A stretch of 64,000 nt of DNA from G963666535 sp963666535 (GTDB lineage Bacteria > Bacillota > Clostridia > Oscillospirales > Oscillospiraceae): positions 806,001-870,000 of the forward strand of contig OY762913.1 of the NCBI GenBank assembly GCA_963666535.1, given 5' to 3'. Both the position numbers and the translations under genes were made by a program. Shown here one piece after another: positions 6,747 through 14,741 of the stretch. Every line of letters begins with the position of its first letter. The first letter of the stretch is position 1. The notes beneath the pieces are model-generated. The model made no database searches, was not told where the DNA came from, and saw nothing but the letters and a program-made list of their open reading frames with translations.

Positions 6747-8881
6747 ATCAGTTAACACATAGCCTGCTTGCAAAAATCATAGCGATTTTCCTGATTTTCC
6801 TGATTGCAATTGGTACGGTTGGTATGGGATGCGTGGTCGGCGCAGTGGCTTATCTGGGCGGCTATGAAAAGACCGAAACCGTGATTCGGAGTGAACAGAT
6901 TCAGAGCAAATTGCTCGGCGAATCAAGTGGCATTGGCCGCCAGGTTTATGAAGGAGTAGATATTTCTGCTGTTTGCGAAGCGGAGCATTTGTACTATGTA
7001 GTAAAAGATGAGGCAGGGGAAGTTGTTGCGACGAATTATGGCGGGCAGGAACTTCTTTATTCCGAGGTTACTTCGCTATGCCCAGGCGATTATTATGAAG
7101 AGGTTAGTCCTTCCTCAGATGAATACTACAATATTACGGTGTATACTGCGTCCTTGCAGAATGACTATGATCTCGACCTTATCTCCACTCAAATAGCAAA
7201 AGAATATTACGACGGCGTACTCGATGGCAGCAGCTATGCAGATCGCGATATCTACTATCATGTTGAAGATGATTCGGGGCTGTTGCTCACTGCGAACTAT
7301 GACATTAGTAAACCCTTGGACTACAATGAGGCTATGAGCCATGGGATAGACACATCTCAGTTTGCTGCAGAAGATACCATCCCGGAAGAAAAGCAAGTGA
7401 TCTATACGATCGAACTGTATGCAGACGATGAGTATGTGGCCCAGCAGACAGACGGCTTGCAGATGCGTCTGACGCTGATCCATATTTTATATGCTTGGCG
7501 CTATGCCGCGATTGTATGTTCTGTACTTGGCCTTATCCTGTTCTTTGCGCTGCTTGTCTTCCTATATTGTGCCGCCGGGCACAGAAAGGGCGCTGCAACA
7601 GCAGTTCTCAATCCGTTTGACAAAATTCCGTTTGATCTCCTGATCGCCTTCAGCACTGGTATCCTGGCAATTGAACTTCTATTTGCAGACAATTGTTCCT
7701 TCGAGGGGCTTGAAATCCTTATCATTGGCGCGGCTTACATCTTTATTGATTTTCTGTTATTCCTGTTCATTACAATGAGCTTTGCAACTCGTGTCAAAGT
7801 GGGCAAGTGGTGGCAAAACACGGTTATCTACCATGTGCTTTGCGTTTGCTGCCGCGTAATTTGCAAGCTGTTCCATGGTATGAGTGATATCTGCCGGAGC
7901 TTGCCTTTCATTTGGAAAACCTGCCTGATCCTCTTTGTACTGGTGTTTACAAATTTCATCGCGGCTATGCTGTCCGAAGACGGCGGTGTGGTTGTATTCT
8001 GGCTGATTGAGACAATCGTTGTTGTTCCTGCCGTTCTCATTGCGTCAATCAACCTGAGAAAGCTACAAAAAGCGGGCGAGCTGCTTGCAAAAGGCGGCTT
8101 TGAAACAAAAGTTGATACCTCTAAGATGTTCTGGGACTTCAAAAGGCATGGTGAAAACCTGAATTCCATTGCTACCGGTATGGCGATCGCTGTGGATCAG
8201 CGCATGAAGGCTGAGCGGCTGAAAACGGAACTGATTACAAACGTATCCCATGACATCAAGACGCCTCTGACCAGCATCATAAACTACGTTGACCTGCTGC
8301 AAAAGCCGCATACCCCGGAACAGGGAGAACAATATCTTGAAGTGCTTGATCGCCAGTCCAAACGATTAAAGAAACTGACGGAAGACTTAGTTGAGGCGAG
8401 CAAGGCTTCTACCGGCAATATGAGTGTTGTCCTTGTGCCGACCAGCGTACAGGAAATCGTACAGCAGTCTGTCGGCGAATATGTGGAGCGTCTGGCTGCA
8501 GGTAAAATTGAACCTGTCGTTTTCATAGAAAACCCGGAGCTATCCGTCATGGCTGATGGCAGACTTTTGTGGCGGGTTCTCGATAATTTACTGAATAATG
8601 TCTGCAAGTATGCACAGTCCGGAACCCGCGTATACATCAACGCAAAGGCAGAAGAAAACCGCGCGGTCATTTCAGTGAAGAACATCTCGAAAGACCCACT
8701 CAATATTTCTGCTGCTGAACTGATGGAACGCTTTGTGCGCGGAGATAGCTCCCGCGGTACAGAAGGCAGCGGGCTTGGACTGAATATCGCCAAAAGCCTC
8801 GTGGAGCTTCAGAAAGGCAGTTTCTCCTTATCTGTTGACGGCGATCTGTTTAAGGCGGAAATCAGCATGAAATTGGAATGA
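6743..8881 (+). CDS. Membrane sensor histidine kinase, partner of upstream regulator
   Basis: A 712-residue kinase. It has an N-terminal transmembrane helix (about residues 8-35), an acidic extracytoplasmic sensor region (about 40-245), and then a block of several more membrane helices (about 250-430). The HisKA box NVSHDIKTPLTS carries H503. The N box reads RVLDNLLNNVCKYA and the G box EGSGLGLNIAKS. The multi-helix block between sensor and kinase core is larger than in standard two-helix kinases. ATGA overlap with the regulator implies translational coupling. A hairpin near 9010-9036 may end the transcript. Confidence 0.93.
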   Translation: MNQLTHSLLAKIIAIFLIFLIAIGTVGMGCVVGAVAYLGGYEKTETVIRSEQIQSKLLGESSGIGRQVYEGVDISAVCEAEHLYYVVKDEAGEVVATNYGGQELLYSEVTSLCPGDYYEEVSPSSDEYYNITVYTASLQNDYDLDLISTQIAKEYYDGVLDGSSYADRDIYYHVEDDSGLLLTANYDISKPLDYNEAMSHGIDTSQFAAEDTIPEEKQVIYTIELYADDEYVAQQTDGLQMRLTLIHILYAWRYAAIVCSVLGLILFFALLVFLYCAAGHRKGAATAVLNPFDKIPFDLLIAFSTGILAIELLFADNCSFEGLEILIIGAAYIFIDFLLFLFITMSFATRVKVGKWWQNTVIYHVLCVCCRVICKLFHGMSDICRSLPFIWKTCLILFVLVFTNFIAAMLSEDGGVVVFWLIETIVVVPAVLIASINLRKLQKAGELLAKGGFETKVDTSKMFWDFKRHGENLNSIATGMAIAVDQRMKAERLKTELITNVSHDIKTPLTSIINYVDLLQKPHTPEQGEQYLEVLDRQSKRLKKLTEDLVEASKASTGNMSVVLVPTSVQEIVQQSVGEYVERLAAGKIEPVVFIENPELSVMADGRLLWRVLDNLLNNVCKYAQSGTRVYINAKAEENRAVISVKNISKDPLNISAAELMERFVRGDSSRGTEGSGLGLNIAKSLVELQKGSFSLSVDGDLFKAEISMKLE

Positions 8882-9104
8882 AATGCAAACACAAGAGAAC
8901 AAAGGGCTTTGAGAATAAAGAACAATTTGCAAAGGACTTTGACAGTCTGCAAGCGGCAATAGTCCTTCATTACAGAGCGATGTGACAAGTTATGCTATTA
9001 ATGCAAATCAAGGAAACAAACAGGAGTTTTGTTTTTCCCCCTGTACATGATTGGAAATATAATAAACATAGCAGTGGGGGAAGGTGTTTTCCGTGGCTTG
9101 TTTA
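8882..9104. other. Intergenic gap without recognisable gene
   Basis: Lower in GC than its surroundings. I see only a weak A/T-rich hairpin (about 9010-9036) that could end the kinase transcript, and an imperfect CCCCC/GGGGG repeat further right. Confidence 0.5.
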
Positions 9105-9227
9105 TTAGGCTTGCAGAAACAAGATATAAAGCCGGTTAACCAGTGCCGCTGCATCGCGCCACGCAGCATATCGGTCTGTACCCAACCATGCGGTCAGTTC
9201 TTCCAGCGTGGGAATAGAGCCAGTCAT
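9105..9227 (-). pseudogene. 40-codon remnant, possibly N-terminus of a DUF3788-like protein
   Basis: Its ATG overlaps the stop of the phosphatidyltransferase gene (ATGA), so it is the last gene of that unit. The 40 residues begin MTGSIPTLEELTAWLG and end LYILFLQA with a stop. The opening resembles the N-terminus of DUF3788-type proteins, but the rest of such a domain (about 100 residues) is missing, which suggests truncation. It could also be a genuine small protein. The family suggestion is from memory and weak. Confidence 0.35.
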
Positions 9228-9766
9228 AGTCCGGTCCCCTTCTCGAAGATGCTTTTGCGATTTGCGTCCCACTGTTTTGTCGTCAGCTCAATGGCAAGCT
9301 CCTCAAGGGCGGTTAGCGTAGCAACCGCACAGAGAAGATGAATTACGACAGTTGCGTGAGTGATGACCAGTGACAACGGGTAAAAAAAGAGCAGTAAGCC
9401 GGTCAGCTTGTTGCCGTAGGTATGGATAAAACCAAGCGTACCGAAGCGCCGCTTTGCGATCAGTGCCGCCGCGAATCGCAGGGCCGCGATACCCGCCACC
9501 CAAATCAAAACCACAATGCCAGGCGCAACCATAGGGAATAGCCGCCAGAGCAAAACGGCAATCACAATGAAATCCGCGGCTGAATCCAGCTGCGCGCCAA
9601 ACTTGCTTTCGGCGTGATAGTAACGGGCAAGCCATCCATCCAGCACATCCGTCAAGCCGCACAGAAGATACACGCAGAGGAAAATTTTCCCCAGCGGCGG
9701 GAGAAGCAGCAGAAGCAATGCAAGCGCAATCCGCATTGCCGTGAGGACATTTGGCAGTTGCTTCAT
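9224..9766 (-). CDS. CDP-alcohol phosphatidyltransferase family protein
   Basis: A 180-residue membrane enzyme. The signature DG-x2-AR-x8-G-x3-D-x3-D is present in DGWLARYYHAESKFGAQLDSA (residues about 45-65). Four or five hydrophobic helices surround it. The family transfers a phosphatidyl group from a CDP-linked lipid to an alcohol. PgsA- and PssA-like members share this core, so the acceptor is not assigned. The ATG at 9764-9766 overlaps the upstream VOC stop codon; a GTG three codons earlier is possible. It is part of a tight minus-strand VOC/phosphatidyltransferase unit. Confidence 0.88.
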   Translation of the reverse strand: MKQLPNVLTAMRIALALLLLLLPPLGKIFLCVYLLCGLTDVLDGWLARYYHAESKFGAQLDSAADFIVIAVLLWRLFPMVAPGIVVLIWVAGIAALRFAAALIAKRRFGTLGFIHTYGNKLTGLLLFFYPLSLVITHATVVIHLLCAVATLTALEELAIELTTKQWDANRKSIFEKGTGL

Positions 9767-10230
9767 GCCAGGCACGACCGCACATATTCCACCGGCACAT
9801 CCATGCGTGAGGCGGTTTCTTCGATCGTCATGCCACTATCTGCAAAGCGGCGCATCACGGTCGCTAAATTTTCGCCTACCTCGATGATATGGCGGTCGGG
9901 GTCGTAAAAGCGCACCACACGCTGGCCCCAAGCGTGTTCCATCGGCGGGTGGACATACTCGACGCCCGGTGTTCCGGCAAGTCGCGCGAGAAAGCTGTGC
10001 ATGTTGTCCTCTTCAAAATACAGCTCACCGGCGTTATGTCCAAAGAAAACTTCTTGCTCTTCCCGATGGAGAAAGCCCTTCCAAGTGTCCAGCGTTTGCA
10101 GGGCGATGCGGTCGGACAGGGTGACATTTGCGCCGAAGTCGGCAGTCACCTCCATCCCGAGCAGGTCGCAGTAAAACCGCTTAGAGCGTTCCATATCGCG
10201 AACGGCAATCAAGGTGCATTGATATTTCAT
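9763..10230 (-). CDS. VOC (glyoxalase-like) family protein
   Basis: A 155-residue vicinal-oxygen-chelate protein. It has paired beta-alpha-beta-beta-beta modules, the first opening with DMERSKRFYCDLLGMEVT and the second ending RFYDPDRHIIEVGE, the usual metal-Glu position. About 25 extra C-terminal residues look helix-turn-helix-like (GMTIEETASRMDV). VOC enzymes include glyoxalase I, dioxygenases and antibiotic-binding proteins; the substrate here is unknown. It overlaps the next gene by 4 bp. Confidence 0.85.
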   Translation of the reverse strand: MKYQCTLIAVRDMERSKRFYCDLLGMEVTADFGANVTLSDRIALQTLDTWKGFLHREEQEVFFGHNAGELYFEEDNMHSFLARLAGTPGVEYVHPPMEHAWGQRVVRFYDPDRHIIEVGENLATVMRRFADSGMTIEETASRMDVPVEYVRSCLA

Positions 10231-10294
10231 GTTGTTTTCTCCTCGCTTTTGTTCAACTTGAGGTGAATTTTTTTCGGTAGCCGTCTCGCCACAG

Positions 10295-10356
10295 TTTGAT
10301 CGGAAGGGACAGCCGTTTACAGCAGTTTTTCGTCTAGGACTGTCCCGTTGATCAAA
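10295..10356. repeat. Long imperfect inverted repeat
   Basis: TTTGATCGG...GGGACAG (10295-10312) is mirrored by CTGTCCC..TTGATCAAA (10340-10356). The arms are about 17 bp with one or two mismatches around a 27-base loop. No T run follows on either strand, so it is not a clear terminator. It lies between two VOC genes in the gap 10231-10466. Confidence 0.55.
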
Positions 10357-10466
10357 ACAGCATCACGGTGCCTTGGATGATCCCAAAAGATCCTGCTCGA
10401 ACCTGAGGGGGCTTTGGTAGCACTTATGACATGCGTGATCGGTGCAGTGCGCAATCCGAGCTGTCC

Positions 10467-10811
10467 TTAATCCCAGCTTTGTAATTCAAGAATGTTCCCC
10501 TCGATGTCCGTGGCATACACAAACGTTGCCTTGTGTCCATCCTCATAATCCGCATGAACCAGTTCACCAACCATGCTACCGCCTTTCGCAAGCAGCTTTT
10601 CAAGCGTTTCAGCTACATGATCCACTTCAAAAGCAAGGTGCGCAATGCCATATGTGTTAATTTGATGCGTACAATCACCTTCCATTTGATCATAAGAGAA
10701 AATTTCAATGGTGGGATGATCTTCATCATATCCGGGCAGAACCAAGTGCTCGCCCACAATATGGGCATGGGGAATCCCGGTCAATTGATCTAACCACGGT
10801 CCTGAGACCCC
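10467..10811 (-). pseudogene. VOC-family gene truncated at its 5' end by an IS256-type element
   Basis: The reading frame encodes the C-terminal 110 or so residues of a methylmalonyl-CoA-epimerase-like VOC protein (GPWLDQLTGIPHAHIV to GNILELQSWD). At 10811 it runs into the inverted repeat of the transposon. The codons just inside the element (HFYTKFF) come from the repeat and only happen to resemble the missing N-terminal helix. No start codon or N-terminal module for this gene is found on the far side of the element at 12310, so sequence has been lost. Confidence 0.75.
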
Positions 10812-12308
10812 GAAAAATTTTGTGTAAAAGTGAATGAGAGACATCCTTTTGGTCAAGAGTTGGAGCAATAACAATTCAACACTGAAAGGATGTTTTTTAT
10901 GAAGGAAGCACCGGCAGAACTGATGCGAGAATACGTGAACAGCCAAAAGTTTAGCAGCACCATGGAGATTATGGGGGCCATGAAGGAAATGTTTCGTGAC
11001 GTACTTCAGCAGGTCATGGAAAGCGAGCTGGACTCGGAGCTGGGCTACGAAAAAAGCGAAAGAGCGTCGCAAACCGCTGTCGAACCGGAAGCTAAGAATT
11101 ACCGAAATGGGTATTCGCAAAAGACAGTCAAGACGCAATTGGGCGAGGTGGAGATCAAGGTGCCCCGGGATCGCAACGGAAAATATGAGCCTCAAATCAT
11201 CGAAAGATACAGCCGAAACGCCGACGGCATGGAAGAAAAGATTCTTTCCCTGTATGCCTGTGGCATGAGTCAGCGGGATATAGCGGAGCAGATTAAGAGC
11301 CTTTATGATGTGGAAATCTCCCCAGAGCTAGTGAGTAAGATCAGCGAGAAAATCATGCCGGAGGTTTCGGCATGGCAGAACAGACCGTTGGAACCCGTCT
11401 ATCCATTTGTATTTTTGGACGCTATTCATTACAAGGTCAAGGAAAATCACCAGTATGTCACCAAGGCTTCCTATGTGGTACTTGGCATCACCATGGATGG
11501 CAGAAAGGACATTCTTGGCGTTTGGATCGGGGAACATGAGAGCAGCAAGTTTTGGCTTTCTGTGTTGAATGACCTCAAAAGCAGGGGTGGTTTGGATGTT
11601 TATCTGTTCTGTGTGGACGGGCTGAGGGGCTTCTGCGAGGCCATCAATGCCGTTTACTCCCAAGCGCAAATCCAACGCTGCATCATCCATCAGATCCGCA
11701 GCTCCACCCGCTATGTGAGCTACAAGGATATCAAGGCGCTCATGGCTGATTTGAAACTGGTCTATAAAGCCGTCACGGAAGACGAAGCGTTGGAGCATTT
11801 GATGGCATTCCGTGAAAAGTGGGGTAAACAGTATCCCTCCTGCGTCAAGAGCTGGGAAGAAAACTGGGACATTCTGAGCACCTTTTTCGCATACCCCGCC
11901 GAAATCCGGCGCATCATATACACGACAAACATCATTGAGGGTCTTAACCGCCAGTTTCGGCAAATCACCAAAAATAAACCCAGCTTTACCAGCGATGACT
12001 CCCTGCGCAAGATGCTGTATCTGGCATCTAAAAAAATTGTCGAACACTGGACGTCCAGAAGTCGAAACTGGGATATGGTATTAAGCCAGCTCAACCTGAT
12101 GTTTTCTGAGAGAGCCGCAGTCTGATTTTACCTTGAAATAGAGTTCCCCTGGGCGGACGCGGCATTCACGCAAAGCGCGCATACCGTGTCCGCTCCCGGG
12201 GAAACGGGCAGTGAAGGCAAAATCCACAGTCTTGATTTGCAAGAGCAAACCACAGATACAAGCTAAAATTCTTGATCAAGGGATTTTACAATTACACAAA
12301 ATTTTCCG
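10811..12308 (+). mobile_element. IS256-family insertion sequence
   Basis: The ends are imperfect inverted repeats. The left end starts CGAAAAATTTTGTGTAA at 10811, and the right end read inwards is CGGAAAATTTTGTGTAA ending at 12308; similarity continues for several more bases. Between them lies one IS256-type transposase. The 3' part (12147-12202) holds a GC-rich stem-loop (CGGACGCGG/CCGTGTCCG). I do not see the 8-9 bp target duplication typical of the family: the flanks TGAGACCC and ACGTGCCA differ. Confidence 0.85.
10899..12125 (+). CDS. IS256-family transposase
   Basis: A 408-residue transposase. The DDE triad is visible as FLDAIHYK, CVDGLRGF and the Glu in TTNIIEGLNRQFRQITK, which is the IS256/MULE signature. 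The N-terminal region carries NYRNGYSQKTVKT and VPRDRNGKYEP. The frame is intact, so the element may still be active. The ATG at 10899 is preceded by GAAAGGA at 8 bp spacing, while an ATG at 10890 overlaps that site. Confidence 0.95.
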   Translation: MKEAPAELMREYVNSQKFSSTMEIMGAMKEMFRDVLQQVMESELDSELGYEKSERASQTAVEPEAKNYRNGYSQKTVKTQLGEVEIKVPRDRNGKYEPQIIERYSRNADGMEEKILSLYACGMSQRDIAEQIKSLYDVEISPELVSKISEKIMPEVSAWQNRPLEPVYPFVFLDAIHYKVKENHQYVTKASYVVLGITMDGRKDILGVWIGEHESSKFWLSVLNDLKSRGGLDVYLFCVDGLRGFCEAINAVYSQAQIQRCIIHQIRSSTRYVSYKDIKALMADLKLVYKAVTEDEALEHLMAFREKWGKQYPSCVKSWEENWDILSTFFAYPAEIRRIIYTTNIIEGLNRQFRQITKNKPSFTSDDSLRKMLYLASKKIVEHWTSRSRNWDMVLSQLNLMFSERAAV

Positions 12309-12339
12309 ACGTGCCAATTTACCATGTCGCTGTTTGATT

Positions 12340-12447
12340 TTAACTGTTTCTTAAGTATCGAATGACTATCCAAATAAGCCATATTCCACCTGTGGCAAAT
12401 ACCAGTACAAAATCAAATATTCGTCCTAAGAGTCCTCGTTTTTTCAT
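12340..12447 (-). CDS. 35-residue single-span membrane peptide
   Basis: It begins MKKRGLLGRIFDFVLVFATGG and ends VIRYLRNS. A perfect GGAGGTAATAAAG precedes the ATG, which argues that it is translated. One hydrophobic helix is flanked by positive residues, like small toxin-like or regulatory membrane peptides. It lies downstream of the DUF1232 gene on the same strand and next to the transposon end. Function unknown. Confidence 0.55.
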   Translation of the reverse strand: MKKRGLLGRIFDFVLVFATGGIWLIWIVIRYLRNS

Positions 12448-12524
12448 CTTTATTACCTCCTGTTTCAAAAATGGCATTAATGCCTTTCGTAATAGGAGGT
12501 GTATTTTTTGCGAGCTGTAAAGCA

Positions 12525-12956
12525 TTAGATTTCGTCGATTATTTGCTTACCGTTATCTTTGCGCCATGTCTTATAATCCTCAAGCTCAGTATGCAATGTC
12601 TTGAGTGCCCATAGAAATACTGCTACATCATCAAGCCAACCCAATGCCGGAATAAAGTCAGGTATTAAATCAATTGAGGACACAATGTATATTATTGATG
12701 AAACAATTAAAACTACCGCACTTATAGGAATATCGGTGTACTCCTTTTTTATGTAGCTCTTTACTAATGATACCATGCAAGCCAAATCACTGGCATATTT
12801 TCCAATGGCGGGAATTGTTATTAAAATTTTTTCGAGACGTTGAATTAACCTTTCAAATTTATCTTCGCTTTGAATAGTTTCCTCTGCTTCACTGCTGTGT
12901 GATTCAACAGCTTTAGTTAGCGCTTCTTCGTTAAAAAAGCTTGTTGTTTCGTTCAT
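12525..12956 (-). CDS. DUF1232 (YkvA-like) membrane protein
   Basis: 143 residues. An acidic N-terminal half is followed by the DUF1232 core VSSIIYIVSSIDLIPDFIPALGWLDDVAVFLWALK, whose D-x-IPD-x-IPxxGxxDD pattern is diagnostic. These small helical-hairpin membrane proteins are widespread and have no agreed function. AAGGAG precedes the ATG. Base composition is more AT-rich than the core genes nearby, which suggests acquired DNA. Confidence 0.85.
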   Translation of the reverse strand: MNETTSFFNEEALTKAVESHSSEAEETIQSEDKFERLIQRLEKILITIPAIGKYASDLACMVSLVKSYIKKEYTDIPISAVVLIVSSIIYIVSSIDLIPDFIPALGWLDDVAVFLWALKTLHTELEDYKTWRKDNGKQIIDEI

Positions 12957-13060
12957 AGTTGTTCTCCTTTTTCTAAATTGATATTTGGCTCCGTTATAAG
13001 CTATGTAATTTCTGCGAGCAGATAATATCTATCAACATTATAGTATATATCACTAAATAG

Positions 13061-13099
13061 AAAAAGAAAAGCCGAGAAATCGTGATGAAATCTCGGCTT
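13061..13099 (-). terminator. Terminator of tRNA-Ser
   Basis: On the minus strand AAGCCGAGA pairs with TCTCGGCTT and is followed by TTTTCTTTTT, directly after the tRNA 3' end. Confidence 0.88.
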
Positions 13100-13100
13100 G

Positions 13101-13190
13101 TGGCGGAGCGGGTGGGATTCGAACCCACGAGCCCTTGCGGGCTACCTGATTTCGAATCAGGGCCGTTATGACCACTTCGATACCGCTCCA
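13101..13190 (-). tRNA. tRNA-Ser(CGA)
   Basis: A 90-nt class II tRNA with an encoded CCA. The acceptor GGAGCGG pairs with CCGCTCC. The anticodon arm CCTGA-TTCGAAA-TCAGG gives anticodon CGA. The long variable arm (AGCCCGCAAGGGCT) and the T arm GGGTTCGAATCCC are intact. It reads UCG serine codons. Confidence 0.97.
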
Positions 13191-13349
13191 TTTATTTTCA
13201 ATCGGTTTCCCGATTAAAAAACAACTATTTAATTATTTGGAAAACTGTGAGCAAGCTGTGAGCATAGGCTCAAAATTCGGACAATCCCGGCACCGAAAAA
13301 ACCTTTATTCATGCGGGTTTGACGCTTTCGAGGGAACATATCGCCGTGT

Positions 13350-13393
13350 TGATTTCGAGTCAGGCTCGTTATGACCACTTCGATACGTCTCCA
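13350..13393 (-). pseudogene. Degenerate copy of the 5' half of tRNA-Ser(CGA)
   Basis: These 44 nt match the 5' half of the neighbouring tRNA-Ser (acceptor strand through anticodon loop), with about five differences; GTATCGAAGTGGTCATAACG is identical. Similarity stops just after the anticodon loop. The copy lies about 160 bp upstream of the intact tRNA in the same orientation. It may be a relic of integration at, or duplication of, the tRNA. The gap 13194-13621 holds no convincing gene otherwise; two TGTGAGCA motifs (13247-13263) sit beside it. Confidence 0.7.
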
Positions 13394-13621
13394 TTCAATT
13401 TTATTTGCCGTAACGACAAATCGTGCCAAATCTTGCATACAAACGCAATTCGTGCTAACATACCAATAAGGCTTGGACACAAAAAAGCGAAGCCAAGACC
13501 AGCAGAAACATTATGGCATATTTTCAGCCTGATAGCAAGTGGAAAACAGTTTTTTACCGGAAGTCAATGAGAAAGAGAATGGGCAGCGGCCAAAAACACA
13601 GTTCAGGAAATGAGGATTATT

Positions 13622-14350
13622 ATGAAAAGTATTATGAAAGAGCGTAAGGCCAGCAGCATTATGGCCGCTTTGGTCTGCATCGCGCTGGGTGTCGTCCTGA
13701 TCATGTGGCCTGACCTGTCAGTACACTGGCTGTGTATGGCGCTGGGCGGCGTGCTGGTATTCTCAGGCGCTGTTTATCTAATCAGCCATTTTACAAAAAA
13801 GAATAAGCTGAGTATGCTTCAGCTGGATCTGGTCTTGGGCATCATTCTTGCCATCTTGGGCGCCTGGCTGCTGTTCAACCCCGATTCGGTGGTTACATTT
13901 ATTCAGTTTGTTTTTGGCGCACTGATTATCATTCACGGCTTGCTGGATATGCAGTCTTCCTTCAGCCTGATCAGTGCCCATGATTCCCGCTGGTGGACAG
14001 CGTTTGTTCTGGCACTTGTTACCATCGCTATGGGAGCGGTAATCATTTTAAATCCGTTTGCGACCTTTTCCACCCTTGTTATGCTCATCGGCGGTGTGCT
14101 GATTTTTGACGGGCTGTCCGATCTGTTCATCGTGTTCTGGGTCTCTCATGTGTTCAAAAAACTGGAGCGGGAGATCACGGCGGCAGAGACAATTGAAACC
14201 ACTGGTAGCGTGACAGATGCCGCATCTGCCGAGAAGGGCGAGCCTGTTTCGGCTGTGGATGTGATTGAGGAGACATCGGCAGAGATCATAGAGGAACAGT
14301 CTGCGGATGACGACACCGAAAAAACGAATGGCGACGGCGGGCAGGCGTGA
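13622..14350 (+). CDS. DUF308 (HdeD-like) membrane protein with acidic C-terminal tail
   Basis: 242 residues. Six or so hydrophobic helices are arranged as repeated hairpins (residues about 10-180) with the DUF308 pattern ALGVVLIMWPD and ILNPFATFSTLVMLIGG. An acidic, low-complexity tail (about 190-242, rich in Glu, Ala and Thr) follows and is presumably cytoplasmic. E. coli HdeD is linked to acid resistance, but no function is known for this member. The ATG at 13622 has GAGG at 6 bp. It overlaps the Smr-domain gene (TGATG), so the two are translationally coupled. Confidence 0.85.
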   Translation: MKSIMKERKASSIMAALVCIALGVVLIMWPDLSVHWLCMALGGVLVFSGAVYLISHFTKKNKLSMLQLDLVLGIILAILGAWLLFNPDSVVTFIQFVFGALIIIHGLLDMQSSFSLISAHDSRWWTAFVLALVTIAMGAVIILNPFATFSTLVMLIGGVLIFDGLSDLFIVFWVSHVFKKLEREITAAETIETTGSVTDAASAEKGEPVSAVDVIEETSAEIIEEQSADDDTEKTNGDGGQA

Positions 14351-14709
14351 TGGCAGGAGTGTCCGGCGCTTTGCGCGAAATTAATCTGGAGCTTGGCATG
14401 CCCCTTGTGGATGCGGCCATGCGGCGGCTGACGTATGAACTGAACACCAGTAAAAGCGGCAGTGTTGCGGTTTTGAAAATTATCCATGGGTATGGCTCCT
14501 CCGGTACCGGAGGTAAAATCCGGGTGGAAGCGCGGGCTTATTTGGCGCGGCTTAAGCGGAAGGGCCAGATCAAGGATTACATCCCCGGTGAGGAATTCTC
14601 CATTTTCAGCGAAGCCACCCGCGCCGCATTTCTCAAGTGTGACGAGCTGCGGAAGGATCGGGATCTGGAGCGCCACAACAACGGCGTGACCTTTATTCTG
14701 CTGCGCTGA
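14350..14709 (+). CDS. Smr-domain protein
   Basis: 119 residues forming a stand-alone Smr domain. It opens LREINLELGMPLVDAAMRRL, the helical 'LDLHG' segment in altered form, and has the hallmark HGYGSSGTGGKIR. Smr domains of MutS2 and of stand-alone type are nucleases or RNA-binding modules. Some stand-alone Smr proteins cut mRNA on stalled ribosomes, but that is not established for this group. Start ATG overlaps the previous stop. Confidence 0.85.
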   Translation: MAGVSGALREINLELGMPLVDAAMRRLTYELNTSKSGSVAVLKIIHGYGSSGTGGKIRVEARAYLARLKRKGQIKDYIPGEEFSIFSEATRAAFLKCDELRKDRDLERHNNGVTFILLR

Positions 14710-14741
14710 TCGCGTTGACCATACTGTAAGGAGGAGTCTAG

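Noticed and set aside
10467..11195. Intact 242-residue VOC protein
   Set aside because: The N-terminal half is antisense to the transposase and inverted repeat. Only the C-terminal part is a VOC domain.
13229..13480. 83-codon minus-strand frame around the tRNA-Ser fragment
   Set aside because: It contains the tRNA-derived sequence and has no ribosome site, so it is not a gene.
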